Shown one piece after another: positions 16,318-25,314 of a stretch of DNA of 64,000 nt. The notes below the pieces were generated by a model that worked only from the letters and a program-made list of their open reading frames with translations, was not told where the DNA came from and did no database searches. The stretch is from Oscillospiraceae bacterium (lineage in GTDB: Bacteria > Bacillota > Clostridia > Oscillospirales > Ruminococcaceae), in the NCBI GenBank assembly GCA_016281125.1, contig JAEEIA010000037.1, forward strand, positions 20,485 to 84,484, written 5' to 3'. Position 1 is the stretch's first letter, and every line of letters starts with the position of its first letter. The position numbers were made by a program, and so were the translations under genes.

Positions 16318-17691
16318 TCATTTGCCCAGCAGCTGATCCCAGGTGATATCCTTTGCGGAAACATATTTCACAGTGTAGTATTTGAGGATCCACTGTGCGT
16401 CCTCCACGCTGACCTGACCGTCGCCGGTGATGTCAGCCGCTTTGATCTGGGTGTCCGTCAGCTGCATTCCGATGCCTGCAATCCGTTCGGTATAGGCTTT
16501 CAGTGCAATCTGCGCGTCATCCGGGCCGATTTCCCTGTTTCCGTTCACATCTCCGCGGATAATTGCGTCAGCAGCCGGAGCAGCTTCTTTCAGGTACTCC
16601 GTCACGCAGTAGCCCGTGACGCCTCTGTATTCGACCTTTGCCCAGCGGCCGTCCTCGGTGATGCTTTTGACGGTGACTTTGGTATCCTTCGGAATCGTCA
16701 GCAGAATCCCGCCGAAAATTGAGGCGGAATCCCGCATGTTCAGACTGCCGGAGTTCGTTGCAACGACATAGACCTGACCGGAATCGACCCATTTCACAGG
16801 GGCAGCGGTGTGCTCTCCGTAGTAAAAGCGCGCCTTTTCCCGCCGCATTTCAAATGTCCAGTTTGCGCAGCCCTCATAGCGGCGCGCAAACAGATCGGAG
16901 GCAGCCACAGCATCCTCTTCGGTATTGCCGATTGCTTTCAGATCGTCATACAGATGAAAGGAGAGCAGATAGCTGTTGTGCAGCAGATCATGCCGGATGA
17001 AATCCAGCTGACCGTTCAGCGTTCTCCATTCCGTTGTATAATTCTGGAGCTCCTGCATCCGGTATCCGGCCGCTGCGCCGCTGTTCCACTGGCAGATGCC
17101 GTAGCCCTGCGTTTCACCGACATCATTTTCATTGTGTGCCTCGGGGTCGAAGGTTCCGCCGGTTTCAACGTGTATATTGCCGATGATGCCGCAGGCGGCT
17201 GCGGTGGTTAATCCGAGTGTTTCAGTCAGATAGCGGTAGATGGTTTCCTCATTGGCTTTCGGGTTATTGACTGTTGAAGGTGTGGAATCCGGGGTTGTCA
17301 CCGGGGCGGCAGGGGATTCCTGAACAAGCGTCAGCCATTCCATTGCGCAGTAACCGATGACGGATCCGTACTGCACCTTGCCCCAGCTGTCACAGGTTTG
17401 CAGCACCGTGATGACGGTTCCCTTCGGGATTGTTGTCATAATCAGTCCGGACAGACCGGGCTCTGCGCGCATATTCAGCGGATCGGTTTTGGTTGTCACC
17501 TGATAACGCCGCCCGTCATCCTTCCAGTTCTGTTCCGATGAATCTGATGCACTGCCGGATGCCGGAAGGAATCCGCTTTCCGCTGTCTGAACAGCATCGG
17601 CAGACAGTGCTGCTGCCGGGAGCGGACAGAGCGAAATCAGGGCGATGATGCCCGCTGCTGCAAAAGCGAGGCGTTCCGGTTTTCTTTTCAT
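16318..17691 (-). CDS. Secreted lysozyme-like protein with two SH3 domains and dockerin
   Basis: 457 residues. Signal peptide (MKRKPERLAFAAAGIIALIS). A first bacterial SH3 domain lies at about 63-125 (LNMRAEPGLSG; IGYCAMEWL). A phage-tail-lysozyme-like domain lies at about 145-300 (AACGIIGNIHVETGG with the probable catalytic Glu; YGICQWN). A second SH3 is at about 312-372 (LNMRDSASIFGG; GYCVTEYL), then a C-terminal dockerin (GDVNGNREIGPDDAQ; ADITGDGQVSVEDAQ). It should cut peptidoglycan outside the cell while bound to the cellulosome or cell surface, which is unusual cargo for a dockerin. ATG at 17691 is preceded by AGGAGG; an upstream in-frame start lacks such a site. Confidence 0.87.
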   Translation of the reverse strand: MKRKPERLAFAAAGIIALISLCPLPAAALSADAVQTAESGFLPASGSASDSSEQNWKDDGRRYQVTTKTDPLNMRAEPGLSGLIMTTIPKGTVITVLQTCDSWGKVQYGSVIGYCAMEWLTLVQESPAAPVTTPDSTPSTVNNPKANEETIYRYLTETLGLTTAAACGIIGNIHVETGGTFDPEAHNENDVGETQGYGICQWNSGAAAGYRMQELQNYTTEWRTLNGQLDFIRHDLLHNSYLLSFHLYDDLKAIGNTEEDAVAASDLFARRYEGCANWTFEMRREKARFYYGEHTAAPVKWVDSGQVYVVATNSGSLNMRDSASIFGGILLTIPKDTKVTVKSITEDGRWAKVEYRGVTGYCVTEYLKEAAPAADAIIRGDVNGNREIGPDDAQIALKAYTERIAGIGMQLTDTQIKAADITGDGQVSVEDAQWILKYYTVKYVSAKDITWDQLLGK

Positions 17692-17768
17692 TTTTTCCTC
17701 CTGTTTCTTTCGTGTGCGCCGGCATGCATGGCAATCAGCCAGCATATCCTTTTTGTGTTATGCGTTCT

Positions 17769-17797
17769 ATTATAGCACAGAAAACCGGAAAATGCAA
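17769..17797 (-). promoter_or_regulatory. Promoter of lysozyme-dockerin gene
   Basis: On the minus strand, TTGCAT (17797-17792), 17 bp, TATAAT (17774-17769). It lies 77 bp upstream of the start codon. The region 17692-18049 otherwise holds the divergent glnA promoter and leader. Confidence 0.7.
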
Positions 17798-17932
17798 GTT
17801 TGGGACAATAACGGACGAAAAAGCAATAATCTCTTACGTAAATATATCTTCCGCTGTCGGAAGTACGGAAATACCTGAAAATCGCTCCTTTGCAATATCT
17901 GATAAATTATTGGAAGAAATTTACAAAATATA

Positions 17933-17961
17933 TTGACTTTATTGAATTGGTATGATAAAAT
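17933..17961 (+). promoter_or_regulatory. glnA promoter
   Basis: TTGACT at 17933-17938, 17 bp, TAAAAT at 17956-17961. The 88-nt leader contains two small hairpins: an A5/T5 dyad at 17978-17992, and TCAGAC (17992-17997) with GTCTGA (18007-18012). These could influence expression, but I see no known riboswitch fold. Confidence 0.65.
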
Positions 17962-18049
17962 GGAAGAGTGATACAGTAAAAATCCGATTTTTCAGACAGC
18001 AATGCGGTCTGATCAATATAAAACAATTTATCTAAAGGAGGATTTCGCA

Positions 18050-19474
18050 ATGTTCAAAAGCACATCAGAGGTTATGGATTTCATCCGGAAGAACGGCATC
18101 AAAATGGTGGACTTCAAAATGGTGGATATCAACGGTGCATTCCGCCATGTGACGATTCCTGCATCGGGCTTTACAGAGAATCTGCTGAAAGACGGTGTCG
18201 GCTTTGATGCGTCGAATTACGGGTATGCCGTTGTGGAGAAGAGCGATATGGTCTTCATTCCGGACATTGAAACGGCGTTGATCGACCCGTTCTGTGAAAT
18301 CCCGACACTGTCCATGTCCGGCAATGTGATGATCATTGATTATCCGAATAACCGGCCGCTTCCGGAGTATCCGAGAAATATTGTCCAGGCAGCGATTCAG
18401 TATATGAAGGATACGGGCGTTGCTGATACCATGCTGATTCTCCCCGAATTTGAGTTCTATCTTCTGGACGCTGCCGGCTGGAAGCTGGAAGGCAGACGTC
18501 AGGAAGCGCATGTGGATGCGGAACAGGCGCACTGGAACAGTGAAACACAGGGCGCAGGCAATATTGTTCCGCTGCAAAAGAATTATCATATTGCAAAACC
18601 GTATGATACCGCTTATGATCTCCGCAGCGAAATGGTGCTCCGGATTGAAGAAGCAGGCATTCCGATCAAATACCATCACCCCGAGGTCAGCGCAAGCGGA
18701 CAGTTTGAGATTGAGCCGCTTCTCGGTGAATTGCTGAAAATGGCGGACGCGACTATCATGATTAAATATATTATCAAGAATGTCGCGCAGAAATACGGAA
18801 AGTGCGCGACCTTTATGCCGAAGCCGGTGTACGGCGAGGCCGGAAGCGGTATGCATGTGCATATGCTGCTGATGAAGGGCGACAAGCCGGTCTTTTCCGA
18901 TGACAAGGGCTATTCGCATCTCAGCAAAACCGCACATTATTTCATGGGCGGCCTTTTGAAGCATATAGCGTCTCTTTGCGCGCTGACCAATCCCAGCACC
19001 AATTCATTCAAGCGTCTGGTTCCCGGATTTGAAGCACCGGTTACGGTTGGCTACGCCACATCCAACCGCAGTGCGGTCATCCGCATTCCTGCATATGCAA
19101 AAGCGCCGGATAAACGCCGCTTTGAACTGCGTAATCCCGATGCGACCTGCAACCCGTATCTGGCATATGCTGCGATTCTGATGGCCGGTCTGGACGGCGT
19201 GAAAAATAAGATTGATCCGCACAAGAACGGCTGGGGGCCGTTTGACGTGAATCTGTATCATCTGCCGGAAGAGGAAAAAGCCAAGCTGACGTCCCTGCCG
19301 ACCAGCCTCGGCAGAGCGCTGGATGCGCTGGAGGCAGATCACGATTATCTGACCGCAGGCGGTGTATTCCCGGAGAATCTGGTTCTTGACTTTATCCGTG
19401 TGAAGCGCAACGAATGTTCGGATATTGCAAAGATTCCCACTGTGCCGGAATTTGAAAAATATTTTAATTGCTGA
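18050..19474 (+). CDS. glnA: Glutamine synthetase, type I
   Basis: 474 residues, close to the normal length of class I glutamine synthetase. It makes glutamine from glutamate, ammonia and ATP in the cytoplasm as a dodecamer. Family motifs are present in order: ASGQFEIEP, KPVYGEAGSGMHVH, SFKRLVPGFEAPV, RSAVIRIP and RRFELRNPDATCNPYLA. The NLYHLPEEE segment keeps the tyrosine that is adenylylated in other class I enzymes, so covalent control is possible but not shown. The ATG at 18050 follows AAAGGAGG by 9 nt; a longer start at 18002 has no ribosome site. It is monocistronic, with its own promoter and terminator. Confidence 0.97.
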   Translation: MFKSTSEVMDFIRKNGIKMVDFKMVDINGAFRHVTIPASGFTENLLKDGVGFDASNYGYAVVEKSDMVFIPDIETALIDPFCEIPTLSMSGNVMIIDYPNNRPLPEYPRNIVQAAIQYMKDTGVADTMLILPEFEFYLLDAAGWKLEGRRQEAHVDAEQAHWNSETQGAGNIVPLQKNYHIAKPYDTAYDLRSEMVLRIEEAGIPIKYHHPEVSASGQFEIEPLLGELLKMADATIMIKYIIKNVAQKYGKCATFMPKPVYGEAGSGMHVHMLLMKGDKPVFSDDKGYSHLSKTAHYFMGGLLKHIASLCALTNPSTNSFKRLVPGFEAPVTVGYATSNRSAVIRIPAYAKAPDKRRFELRNPDATCNPYLAYAAILMAGLDGVKNKIDPHKNGWGPFDVNLYHLPEEEKAKLTSLPTSLGRALDALEADHDYLTAGGVFPENLVLDFIRVKRNECSDIAKIPTVPEFEKYFNC

Positions 19475-19519
19475 TGAAAACGCAGGCAACGGTTTTCAAG
19501 GCGCCGGGATGAGAAACAG

Positions 19520-19561
19520 AACAGGCAGATACTTCCCGCTTGGGGGTATCTGCCTGTTTTT
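19520..19561 (+). terminator. glnA terminator
   Basis: Perfect 13-bp stem AACAGGCAGATAC (19520-19532) with GTATCTGCCTGTT (19546-19558), followed by T residues. Located 45 bp after the glnA stop. Confidence 0.9.
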
Positions 19562-19565
19562 CAGA

Positions 19566-19793
19566 TTGCCGTTCAGAGAGATTTCTAACAGATTCCACAT
19601 TTCTCTGTATGCGATTCCGGCAGCGATTCTGGCGCTTACAATGACAGGCTGCGGCATGATTCAGGAAACCGGCATTGCAGACGCAGAGCATAAAGCGGCT
19701 GGCACCGAGGCGGCCGGACAGATTGCATCACCCGCGGCTGCGGAGGAAGATGGCACAGCAGACGCGCGGCAGAGAATTGTTCGATCCGTGTGA
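19566..19793 (+). pseudogene. Possible lipoprotein relic
   Basis: An open frame of about 75 codons encodes a hydrophobic stretch ending in a lipobox (ALTMTGCG), then an Ala/Glu/Thr-rich tail. The lipobox and low-complexity linker resemble the start of the family lipoproteins at 19889, 60914 and 62345. There is no ribosome site or ATG at its head, the only candidate start is TTG at 19566, and the reading frame emerges straight out of the glnA terminator. I think it is a truncated family member rather than a working gene. A real small lipoprotein is possible. Confidence 0.35.
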
Positions 19794-19849
19794 ATACAGA
19801 TGACACAGCTCCCACTGTGCTTTACAAAACAATATGTTAAATAAAGAAT

Positions 19850-19873
19850 GCCTGCGAAAAAACTCCCGCAGGC
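19850..19873 (-). terminator. Lipoprotein terminator (shared sequence with 58398)
   Basis: GCCTGCG (19850-19856) pairs with CGCAGGC (19867-19873) just past the stop of the minus-strand lipoprotein. The same hairpin plus adjoining gene end recurs near 58398-58455. Confidence 0.65.
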
Positions 19874-19888
19874 AATCCGTTTTGAATT

Positions 19889-20932
19889 TTACCGGAACTC
19901 GTAGCTTTTGATTTTCCAGTTTGTGCCGTCGAACACAAAATGCGCGATGCCTTTACCGTCAAGCTGGTTGGAATCATTGGTCGTTGCCGTGAAGGACGTA
20001 TCCGTCAGGTCGGTGATTGTGACGCCGTGCCCGGTTTCAAAGGTGTAGTAGCCGTGTGCTTTGGAAGTAATGACATAGGTCTGGCCGTCCGGTTCGCTGA
20101 TCCGGAAGCTGTCATCCAGCACCGCCTTCCAGTGTGTATATTCGCTGCCGGATACGGTTTCCTCCAGCAGCCGCTCGAAAGCGATTTTTCCGAGGCTGTT
20201 GATCACAAAGCGCGAATCCGTGACCAAGGTATAGGTCTGATTGTCAACGGTCATGGTATGGTTCGCGTCCGTTTCCAGATCACCGCCGCCGCCGGACATG
20301 CTCTTCATCAGAAATGTCAGATTGTTCATCTTTTCGGCTGCAACATCCTCAAGGCTGACGCGGACAAATTCCATCTCACCGTCCTGACCGGAAGCAATTC
20401 TGCTGACCGGCAGCGTGCTGCACGGGAATCCGATCCACGCGGTGTTATCATCGTCGTAAACGGAATACCAGTAGCCGGCAGTACCGTCGGGATGCTCTTC
20501 CTTGTCGATGCGGAGCTTGCCGAAGCGCGTACCGCCTGCTGCATAGCGCAGAATGACAGAGCCGTCTGGTCTGACGGTCATGGTGTTGTTCCGTGTACCG
20601 AAGGTTCCCGGCATCGACCATTCTCCGACAAGATCGTCTGCTGAATACGGGCACTTCACGGCAGGGGCTGCGGTTGTCTGTGCCGCTGCGGTCTGTTCGG
20701 AAACGGTCAGCACCGCGGCGGTATCTGCTGTGCTTACAGTGCTTTCGGTGACGGCTGTCACGGCTGCTGTTTCCGCCGCTGATACCGCTTCTGTCGTGAC
20801 GGCTGTGTTCGATACAGTCGTAACGACTGTTGCTGTCGGAATGTTCACATTGATCTGAACGGGATCCGAGCCGCAGCCTGTGAACAGAACGCCGATGATT
20901 GCGGCGGTGAGAATCATCATTTGCTTTTTCAT
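19889..20932 (-). CDS. Lipoprotein with Thr/Ala-rich linker
   Basis: 347 residues. Type II signal peptide with lipobox FTGC, lipidated cysteine C20. A long Thr/Val/Ala/Ser linker of about 80 residues is followed by a soluble beta-rich region starting SADDLVGEWSMPG, in which a '-GxW-' opening and a 'PDG' turn recall the repeated units of the lipoproteins at 60914 and 62345. It is anchored on the outer face of the membrane; function unknown. ATG at 20932 is preceded by AAAGGAGC. Its promoter carries the conserved palindrome at 21012-21027, so it is probably controlled together with the 60-kb lipoproteins. Confidence 0.85.
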   Translation of the reverse strand: MKKQMMILTAAIIGVLFTGCGSDPVQINVNIPTATVVTTVSNTAVTTEAVSAAETAAVTAVTESTVSTADTAAVLTVSEQTAAAQTTAAPAVKCPYSADDLVGEWSMPGTFGTRNNTMTVRPDGSVILRYAAGGTRFGKLRIDKEEHPDGTAGYWYSVYDDDNTAWIGFPCSTLPVSRIASGQDGEMEFVRVSLEDVAAEKMNNLTFLMKSMSGGGGDLETDANHTMTVDNQTYTLVTDSRFVINSLGKIAFERLLEETVSGSEYTHWKAVLDDSFRISEPDGQTYVITSKAHGYYTFETGHGVTITDLTDTSFTATTNDSNQLDGKGIAHFVFDGTNWKIKSYEFR

Positions 20933-20978
20933 GATTATATGCTCCTTTGTAATTCGTTCAACCTCTGTTGACAGCCTT

Positions 20979-21027
20979 ATCTTAACACATTTTTTGCGGC
21001 TTGTGCGAAGAATTACAAATTTGTAAT
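20979..21027 (-). promoter_or_regulatory. Regulon promoter P1 (palindrome + 27 bp + -10)
   Basis: A perfect 16-bp palindrome, ATTACAAATTTGTAAT (21012-21027). It lies exactly 27 bp upstream of the -10 TAAGAT (20984-20979, minus strand) of the lipoprotein gene. The -35 is poor, as expected for an activator-dependent promoter. The palindrome centre would lie near -48. Confidence 0.75.
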
Positions 21028-21103
21028 CCGGCAACAGCAAAAGACTGGCTCCAGGATGACAAAACTGTAAGATTCAGATAATGCGGTTGTCATGAAGCTG
21101 TGC

Positions 21104-21109
21104 TATAAT
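21104..21109 (+). promoter_or_regulatory. -10 element of the ABC/permease operon
   Basis: TATAAT at 21104-21109, 27 bp before the ATPase start. No good -35 at 17 bp, so this promoter may need an activator. Confidence 0.45.
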
Positions 21110-21136
21110 AGGATCAAAAGAACGGGAGGTATCGTT

Positions 21137-21853
21137 ATGGAACTGTTGAAAGTGGAAAATCTTTGCAAGGTTTACGGCAAAGGGGAAAATGAAGTCAGAG
21201 CGGTGGACGGCGTATCGTTCAGCGTCCCGAAAGGACAGATGGTTGCAATCGTCGGAGCGAGCGGCTCCGGCAAATCAACTTTGCTGCATATGATCGGTGC
21301 TGTGGATCGCCCGACTTCGGGGAAAATCTGGCTGGACGGACAGGATGTGTTCAAGCAGAATCAAAGGGAGCTTGCGATTTTCCGCAGACGGCAGGTCGGG
21401 CTGATTTATCAGTTCTATAATCTGATTCCGGTTCTGACAGCCGAAGAAAACATCACACTTCCGATTCTGATGGACGGCCGGAAGCCCGACAGGGAGTATC
21501 TCGAAAAAATCCTTGATATGCTCGGCCTGAAAGCGCGCAGGAACCATCTTCCCTCGCAGATGTCGGGCGGTCAGCAGCAGAGAGTATCTATCGGCAGAGC
21601 GATTTTCACCTCGCCGCAGGTGATTCTCGCGGACGAGCCGACCGGTAACCTCGACAGCAAAAACAGCGCCGAAATCATGGAACTGTTCCGCCGCTCGAAC
21701 CGCGAGTTGAAACAGACTATTATCATCATCACACATGACGAAAACATTGCCGAGCAGTGCGACCGGATCATCGTGCTGAGCGACGGCAAGATTATTTCCG
21801 ATGAAGCGAATTCTGCGCAGCCTGCCGAAGCTGAATATACGGAGGAGGCATGA
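21137..21853 (+). CDS. ABC transporter ATPase (Bce/LolD-like)
   Basis: 238 residues. Walker A GASGSGKS at 40-47, Q-loop in GLIYQFYNL, signature MSGGQQQRVSIG, Walker B VILADEPTG and the switch histidine in IITHDE. This is the MacB/LolD/BceA class that pairs with FtsX-type permeases. Start at 21137, set by GGGAGG, rather than an upstream ATG at 21092. It sits directly before the permease-hydrolase gene and probably energises it at the inner face of the membrane. With the OmpR/kinase pair downstream it forms a Bce-like peptide-sensing or resistance module. Confidence 0.95.
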   Translation: MELLKVENLCKVYGKGENEVRAVDGVSFSVPKGQMVAIVGASGSGKSTLLHMIGAVDRPTSGKIWLDGQDVFKQNQRELAIFRRRQVGLIYQFYNLIPVLTAEENITLPILMDGRKPDREYLEKILDMLGLKARRNHLPSQMSGGQQQRVSIGRAIFTSPQVILADEPTGNLDSKNSAEIMELFRRSNRELKQTIIIITHDENIAEQCDRIIVLSDGKIISDEANSAQPAEAEYTEEA

Positions 21854-21858
21854 CAGCA

Positions 21859-24800
21859 ATGAAATATGAGAATTTGCTTGCTTCCCGCTATATCAAAGCG
21901 CAAAAGCGGCAGTCGGTCTTTACCTGTTTCAGCATTATTGCGGCTGTGGCGGTTATGACAATGGTGTTTGTGCTGTACAGCGTTTGTATGGACTGTCTGC
22001 AAAGCACCTATTACTTCAAGGCGCCGTATCATCTCAAATTCAGTGAGCTGACTGAGGAACAGGGCGAAGCGATGGCAGATTTCGAGAACGTCCGCTCCGT
22101 GCAGCTTTTCCGCACAGAAGACGGCGTTTCGGCAGAAGTGTTATTCGGCACTGACATCGGCGACCGCGAAATCTGGCTGCAAAAAGCTGCACAGAAGATC
22201 GGCGCGGAGAAGCAATATTACGTCAGCAAGAATAACAATATGCACGGCGCATATGAATGGAACGACAATCTCATGAAGATGGACGGCGTCTATGACGGCG
22301 CACATCTTTTCAAGCTGCGCATATTCTGCCTCTTCTTCATTTTTGCAATCCTGATTGCGTTTGCGCTGCGCATGATTATAGACACGGCGTTTGAGGTGTC
22401 CTCAAAGGAGCGCGAACGGCATTACGGCGTGTTGCAGTCCATCGGCGCAACACCGGAACAGATCGTGCGCATCATCACTTACGAGGGACTGCGGCTCTGT
22501 GTCATCGCGGTTCCGTTCGGGCTGATTGCTGGCATCGGGTTTGCCTATCTGATGTATCATATTCTGATTGCGGCCGGTATTGCCGAGCTGTATCATGGCA
22601 TGACAAATGCAAAGCTTTCTCTGCCGTTTTCGGTTGATCCGAAAATGCTGCTTGTTGCGGCGGCTGTCGGCATAGTCTGGGTATTTCTCTCGGCATACGG
22701 CGTCGGCATGCGCATTATCAAAAAGATGCCGATGGAAGCAATTACGGTCCGCGCAAATACTGTGGAAAACGTGAAAAAGCGTTCGCTTTCCGGTCTGTTG
22801 TTCGGTGTTTCCGGAAGCATTGCTTCCCGCAACGCACGCCGGGAGAAGAAACGCTTTGTCATCACAGTACTGACGCTGACCGTTTCGATCACGATGTTTG
22901 CGCTGTTTTCATCGCTTGCAAACACGGCCGAGCGCAGTTTTATCACCTATCATACAGACTATGTATACGAACAGAGTAAAGGCGCTGATTTTTCCGCAAA
23001 CATCAGCAGCATTCAATCCGGTTCGACTTATATGGAAACGGCGGCAGAAATTGCGGACAGCGGCTTATTCAAAGACATTTCGATCATGACTTTTCAGAGG
23101 TTAAAAGATTACGGCGAAGTGGCATATATGTCCAGAGAAACCTATGCGCAGCAGTTCGGAACCGACCCGGCAGTCAGCTATGACGAGCTTGTCCGCACCG
23201 GCGGTTATGTGCTCAATACGGCATGCGGTTTCGCAGAAGTACTATCGGGCAGGATCGAACAGGATACGTTGCAGCTGGAAACGATCCGCTATACGCTTCC
23301 GGCGGATCTGGATTGTTCCGGAATGGACAGGCAGGAAATCCGGAAGAACCTTGACCTCACTCCGATGCCGCATTCGTTCAAAGTACTCGGACAGGATAAC
23401 GTTACCCCAATATATGGTTTTGTATCTCTGATCGGCGCGATCGAAACCTACGATCAGGTTGCGGATGAATGGTTCGGCATAAGCGTTTACGGCGTGGATG
23501 CAGCATTCAGCTTCAACGGAAACGGCGATTATAATGCTGCTGATTATAAAAAGGCGTCTGACTGGTTCATGGAGCACTCCGACACCGTCACCCTTGAAAT
23601 CGATTTTTACAACCTGAAATGGAGAACACAAAACATCATGGCATCCGTCCGCGCAGGCGTACTGATGCTGAATATGCTGCTTGCACTGGCGGCGCTTATC
23701 AACCTGCTGAACATCATCTCGACCGGCATTGCAAACCGCCGCAGTGAACTCGCATCGCTGCAATGCGTCGGCATGACCGAACGGCAGCTTGACCGCATGG
23801 CAGTAATCGAATGCCTGCAATTTACCGGTGCGGCGGCGATCATCTCGGCGGTAATATGCGCGCTGGTGATTTTCGGGAGCGAGGGAATCATGTCTGCGAT
23901 CATCCGCGATTCGTTTGTGGACGAGAGCGAAGAAACAAAAAAAATGCTGATGAACATTGTCCAGATTGACCGGATCACGCCGTTTGTGCGCATCGTCCTT
24001 TCGGCGCTGGCAGCATTTGCAGCAGGCTGTGTGACATCGCTTGTCATGCTGCGGACGCAGAACAAAGAGAACCTTTCCGACCGGATTCGCGGTTCAGAAA
24101 TGAATCTTGATACGAAGAAAACGCACATTCTCCGGAACAGTATCCTTGCAGTCGCGGGTGTATTTGTCCTTGTGATCGCGGGGCTGCGCATTTACAGCGC
24201 CGCCGCTTATCGCCGTGACCGGAACGAATACGCAAAGGCGGGCTATCTTAATCTCGTGGACGGCGCAGACAACAGGATCAATGTTTACAGCACCGGTGCG
24301 CAAAACGGCAGGCATACGATTGTCGGGCTTGCGGGCATGGGCGTGCATGACTATCCGATTGTCACAAAGGCACTCAATGAACGACTCGGAAAGGAAAACA
24401 CGCTCGTTTATCCCGACCGCGCAGGCTATGGATTCAGCGATGATTCGCTCAAAAGTCAGACGCTTGAACAGGTTGTGGAGGATTACCGTGCGGGACTGAA
24501 AAATGCGGGCTTTGCAGCGCCGTATGTGCTGATGCCGCATTCCTACGGCGACTTTTATGCGCTTTGGTGGCAGATGAAATATCCGGATGAGGTCGAAGCG
24601 ATCATCTTCATGGACGGCACATGGCTTGAGAAAAATGACCTCTGGCAGTCCTGGACGATTGAAGAAGCCCCCTCGGAATCCTATTTTTATGCAGATATGC
24701 GCAGATTCCGGCTGCGGACATGGCTCGGGCTCAACAGGCTGTTCCCGGAAGAAGAACCAACCGAAGACACATGGGGCAAAGCATTTCTTTCTGCGGAGCA

Positions 24801-25230
24801 GCTCAAGCTCTCAAATCTGACACAAAACCGTGAATGCAGTGCAGCGTTTGTTTCTGAACTGGTGAATGAACGGGAAGCAGCACACGAACTGCGGAACATT
24901 CTGCACCCGACCGATACCCCGAAGCTCTACTTCTCGACAATGGCTTCCTGCGAAGCGGATATCCGCGAAAATATGGAATTCCAGAAAGCAGATTATGAAG
25001 CCGTCGGACTGGAATACAAGCTGAATCCCGAAACGGCCGCAAAAGCTGAGTGGCAGCGCGATGCCCGGGAATATCTGGATATCTACGAAAATACGCTGAC
25101 GCCGTTTCTGGAGCGCTGCGGGAATTACAGGCTTGTTCCCATCGGCGGCGACCACGGCCTTTTCCATGCACAGAAGCCGGATGAAGTGGCGGATACGATA
25201 CTTGACTTCCTCGCCGAAACGACAGAATAA
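21859..25230 (+). CDS. FtsX-type ABC permease fused to alpha/beta hydrolase
   Basis: 1123 residues. Residues 1-730 form a BceB-like permease with about nine membrane helices in two FtsX modules and a large extracytoplasmic loop between them. After one more membrane helix (about 755-775; ILAVAGVFVLVIAGL) a complete alpha/beta hydrolase domain follows to the end. It has HTIVGLAGMGVHDY near the oxyanion site, nucleophile elbow PHSYGD with S895, and H1099 in GGDHGLFH. The acid residue is not assigned. By helix count the hydrolase should face outward. The frame is continuous. AGGAGG at 21843-21848 favours the ATG at 21859, but the ATG at 21850, overlapping the ATPase stop, is an alternative. The substrate is unknown; degradation of the transported or sensed compound is my inference. 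Confidence 0.9.
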   Translation: MKYENLLASRYIKAQKRQSVFTCFSIIAAVAVMTMVFVLYSVCMDCLQSTYYFKAPYHLKFSELTEEQGEAMADFENVRSVQLFRTEDGVSAEVLFGTDIGDREIWLQKAAQKIGAEKQYYVSKNNNMHGAYEWNDNLMKMDGVYDGAHLFKLRIFCLFFIFAILIAFALRMIIDTAFEVSSKERERHYGVLQSIGATPEQIVRIITYEGLRLCVIAVPFGLIAGIGFAYLMYHILIAAGIAELYHGMTNAKLSLPFSVDPKMLLVAAAVGIVWVFLSAYGVGMRIIKKMPMEAITVRANTVENVKKRSLSGLLFGVSGSIASRNARREKKRFVITVLTLTVSITMFALFSSLANTAERSFITYHTDYVYEQSKGADFSANISSIQSGSTYMETAAEIADSGLFKDISIMTFQRLKDYGEVAYMSRETYAQQFGTDPAVSYDELVRTGGYVLNTACGFAEVLSGRIEQDTLQLETIRYTLPADLDCSGMDRQEIRKNLDLTPMPHSFKVLGQDNVTPIYGFVSLIGAIETYDQVADEWFGISVYGVDAAFSFNGNGDYNAADYKKASDWFMEHSDTVTLEIDFYNLKWRTQNIMASVRAGVLMLNMLLALAALINLLNIISTGIANRRSELASLQCVGMTERQLDRMAVIECLQFTGAAAIISAVICALVIFGSEGIMSAIIRDSFVDESEETKKMLMNIVQIDRITPFVRIVLSALAAFAAGCVTSLVMLRTQNKENLSDRIRGSEMNLDTKKTHILRNSILAVAGVFVLVIAGLRIYSAAAYRRDRNEYAKAGYLNLVDGADNRINVYSTGAQNGRHTIVGLAGMGVHDYPIVTKALNERLGKENTLVYPDRAGYGFSDDSLKSQTLEQVVEDYRAGLKNAGFAAPYVLMPHSYGDFYALWWQMKYPDEVEAIIFMDGTWLEKNDLWQSWTIEEAPSESYFYADMRRFRLRTWLGLNRLFPEEEPTEDTWGKAFLSAEQLKLSNLTQNRECSAAFVSELVNEREAAHELRNILHPTDTPKLYFSTMASCEADIRENMEFQKADYEAVGLEYKLNPETAAKAEWQRDAREYLDIYENTLTPFLERCGNYRLVPIGGDHGLFHAQKPDEVADTILDFLAETTE

Positions 25231-25234
25231 CACA

Positions 25235-25262
25235 AAGCGGACGGTTTTGATGCCGTCCGCTT
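25235..25262 (+). terminator. Hairpin after permease-hydrolase
   Basis: AAGCGGACGG (25235-25244) pairs with CCGTCCGCTT (25253-25262), with no T run. It overlaps the -35 of the next promoter, so it may be only a partial terminator. Confidence 0.55.
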
Positions 25263-25289
25263 GCATTCATTATCAATTCGTGCTATAAT
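25261..25289 (+). promoter_or_regulatory. Promoter of the OmpR/kinase pair
   Basis: TTGCAT (25261-25266), 17 bp, TATAAT (25284-25289), 26 bp before the regulator start. Confidence 0.65.
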
Positions 25290-25314
25290 AAAAGCATGGC
25301 AGGAGGTGAACACA

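Noticed and set aside
17962..18049. Riboswitch or ANTAR-type leader before glnA
   Set aside because: Two small hairpins exist, but loop sizes and sequences do not fit a glutamine riboswitch or paired hexaloops, so only a plain leader is claimed.
21012..21109. The 21012 palindrome as an operator for the ABC/permease operon on the plus strand
   Set aside because: The distance from palindrome to the plus-strand -10 (21104) is 76 bp, unlike the fixed 27 bp seen at the other targets; the minus-strand lipoprotein promoter fits exactly.
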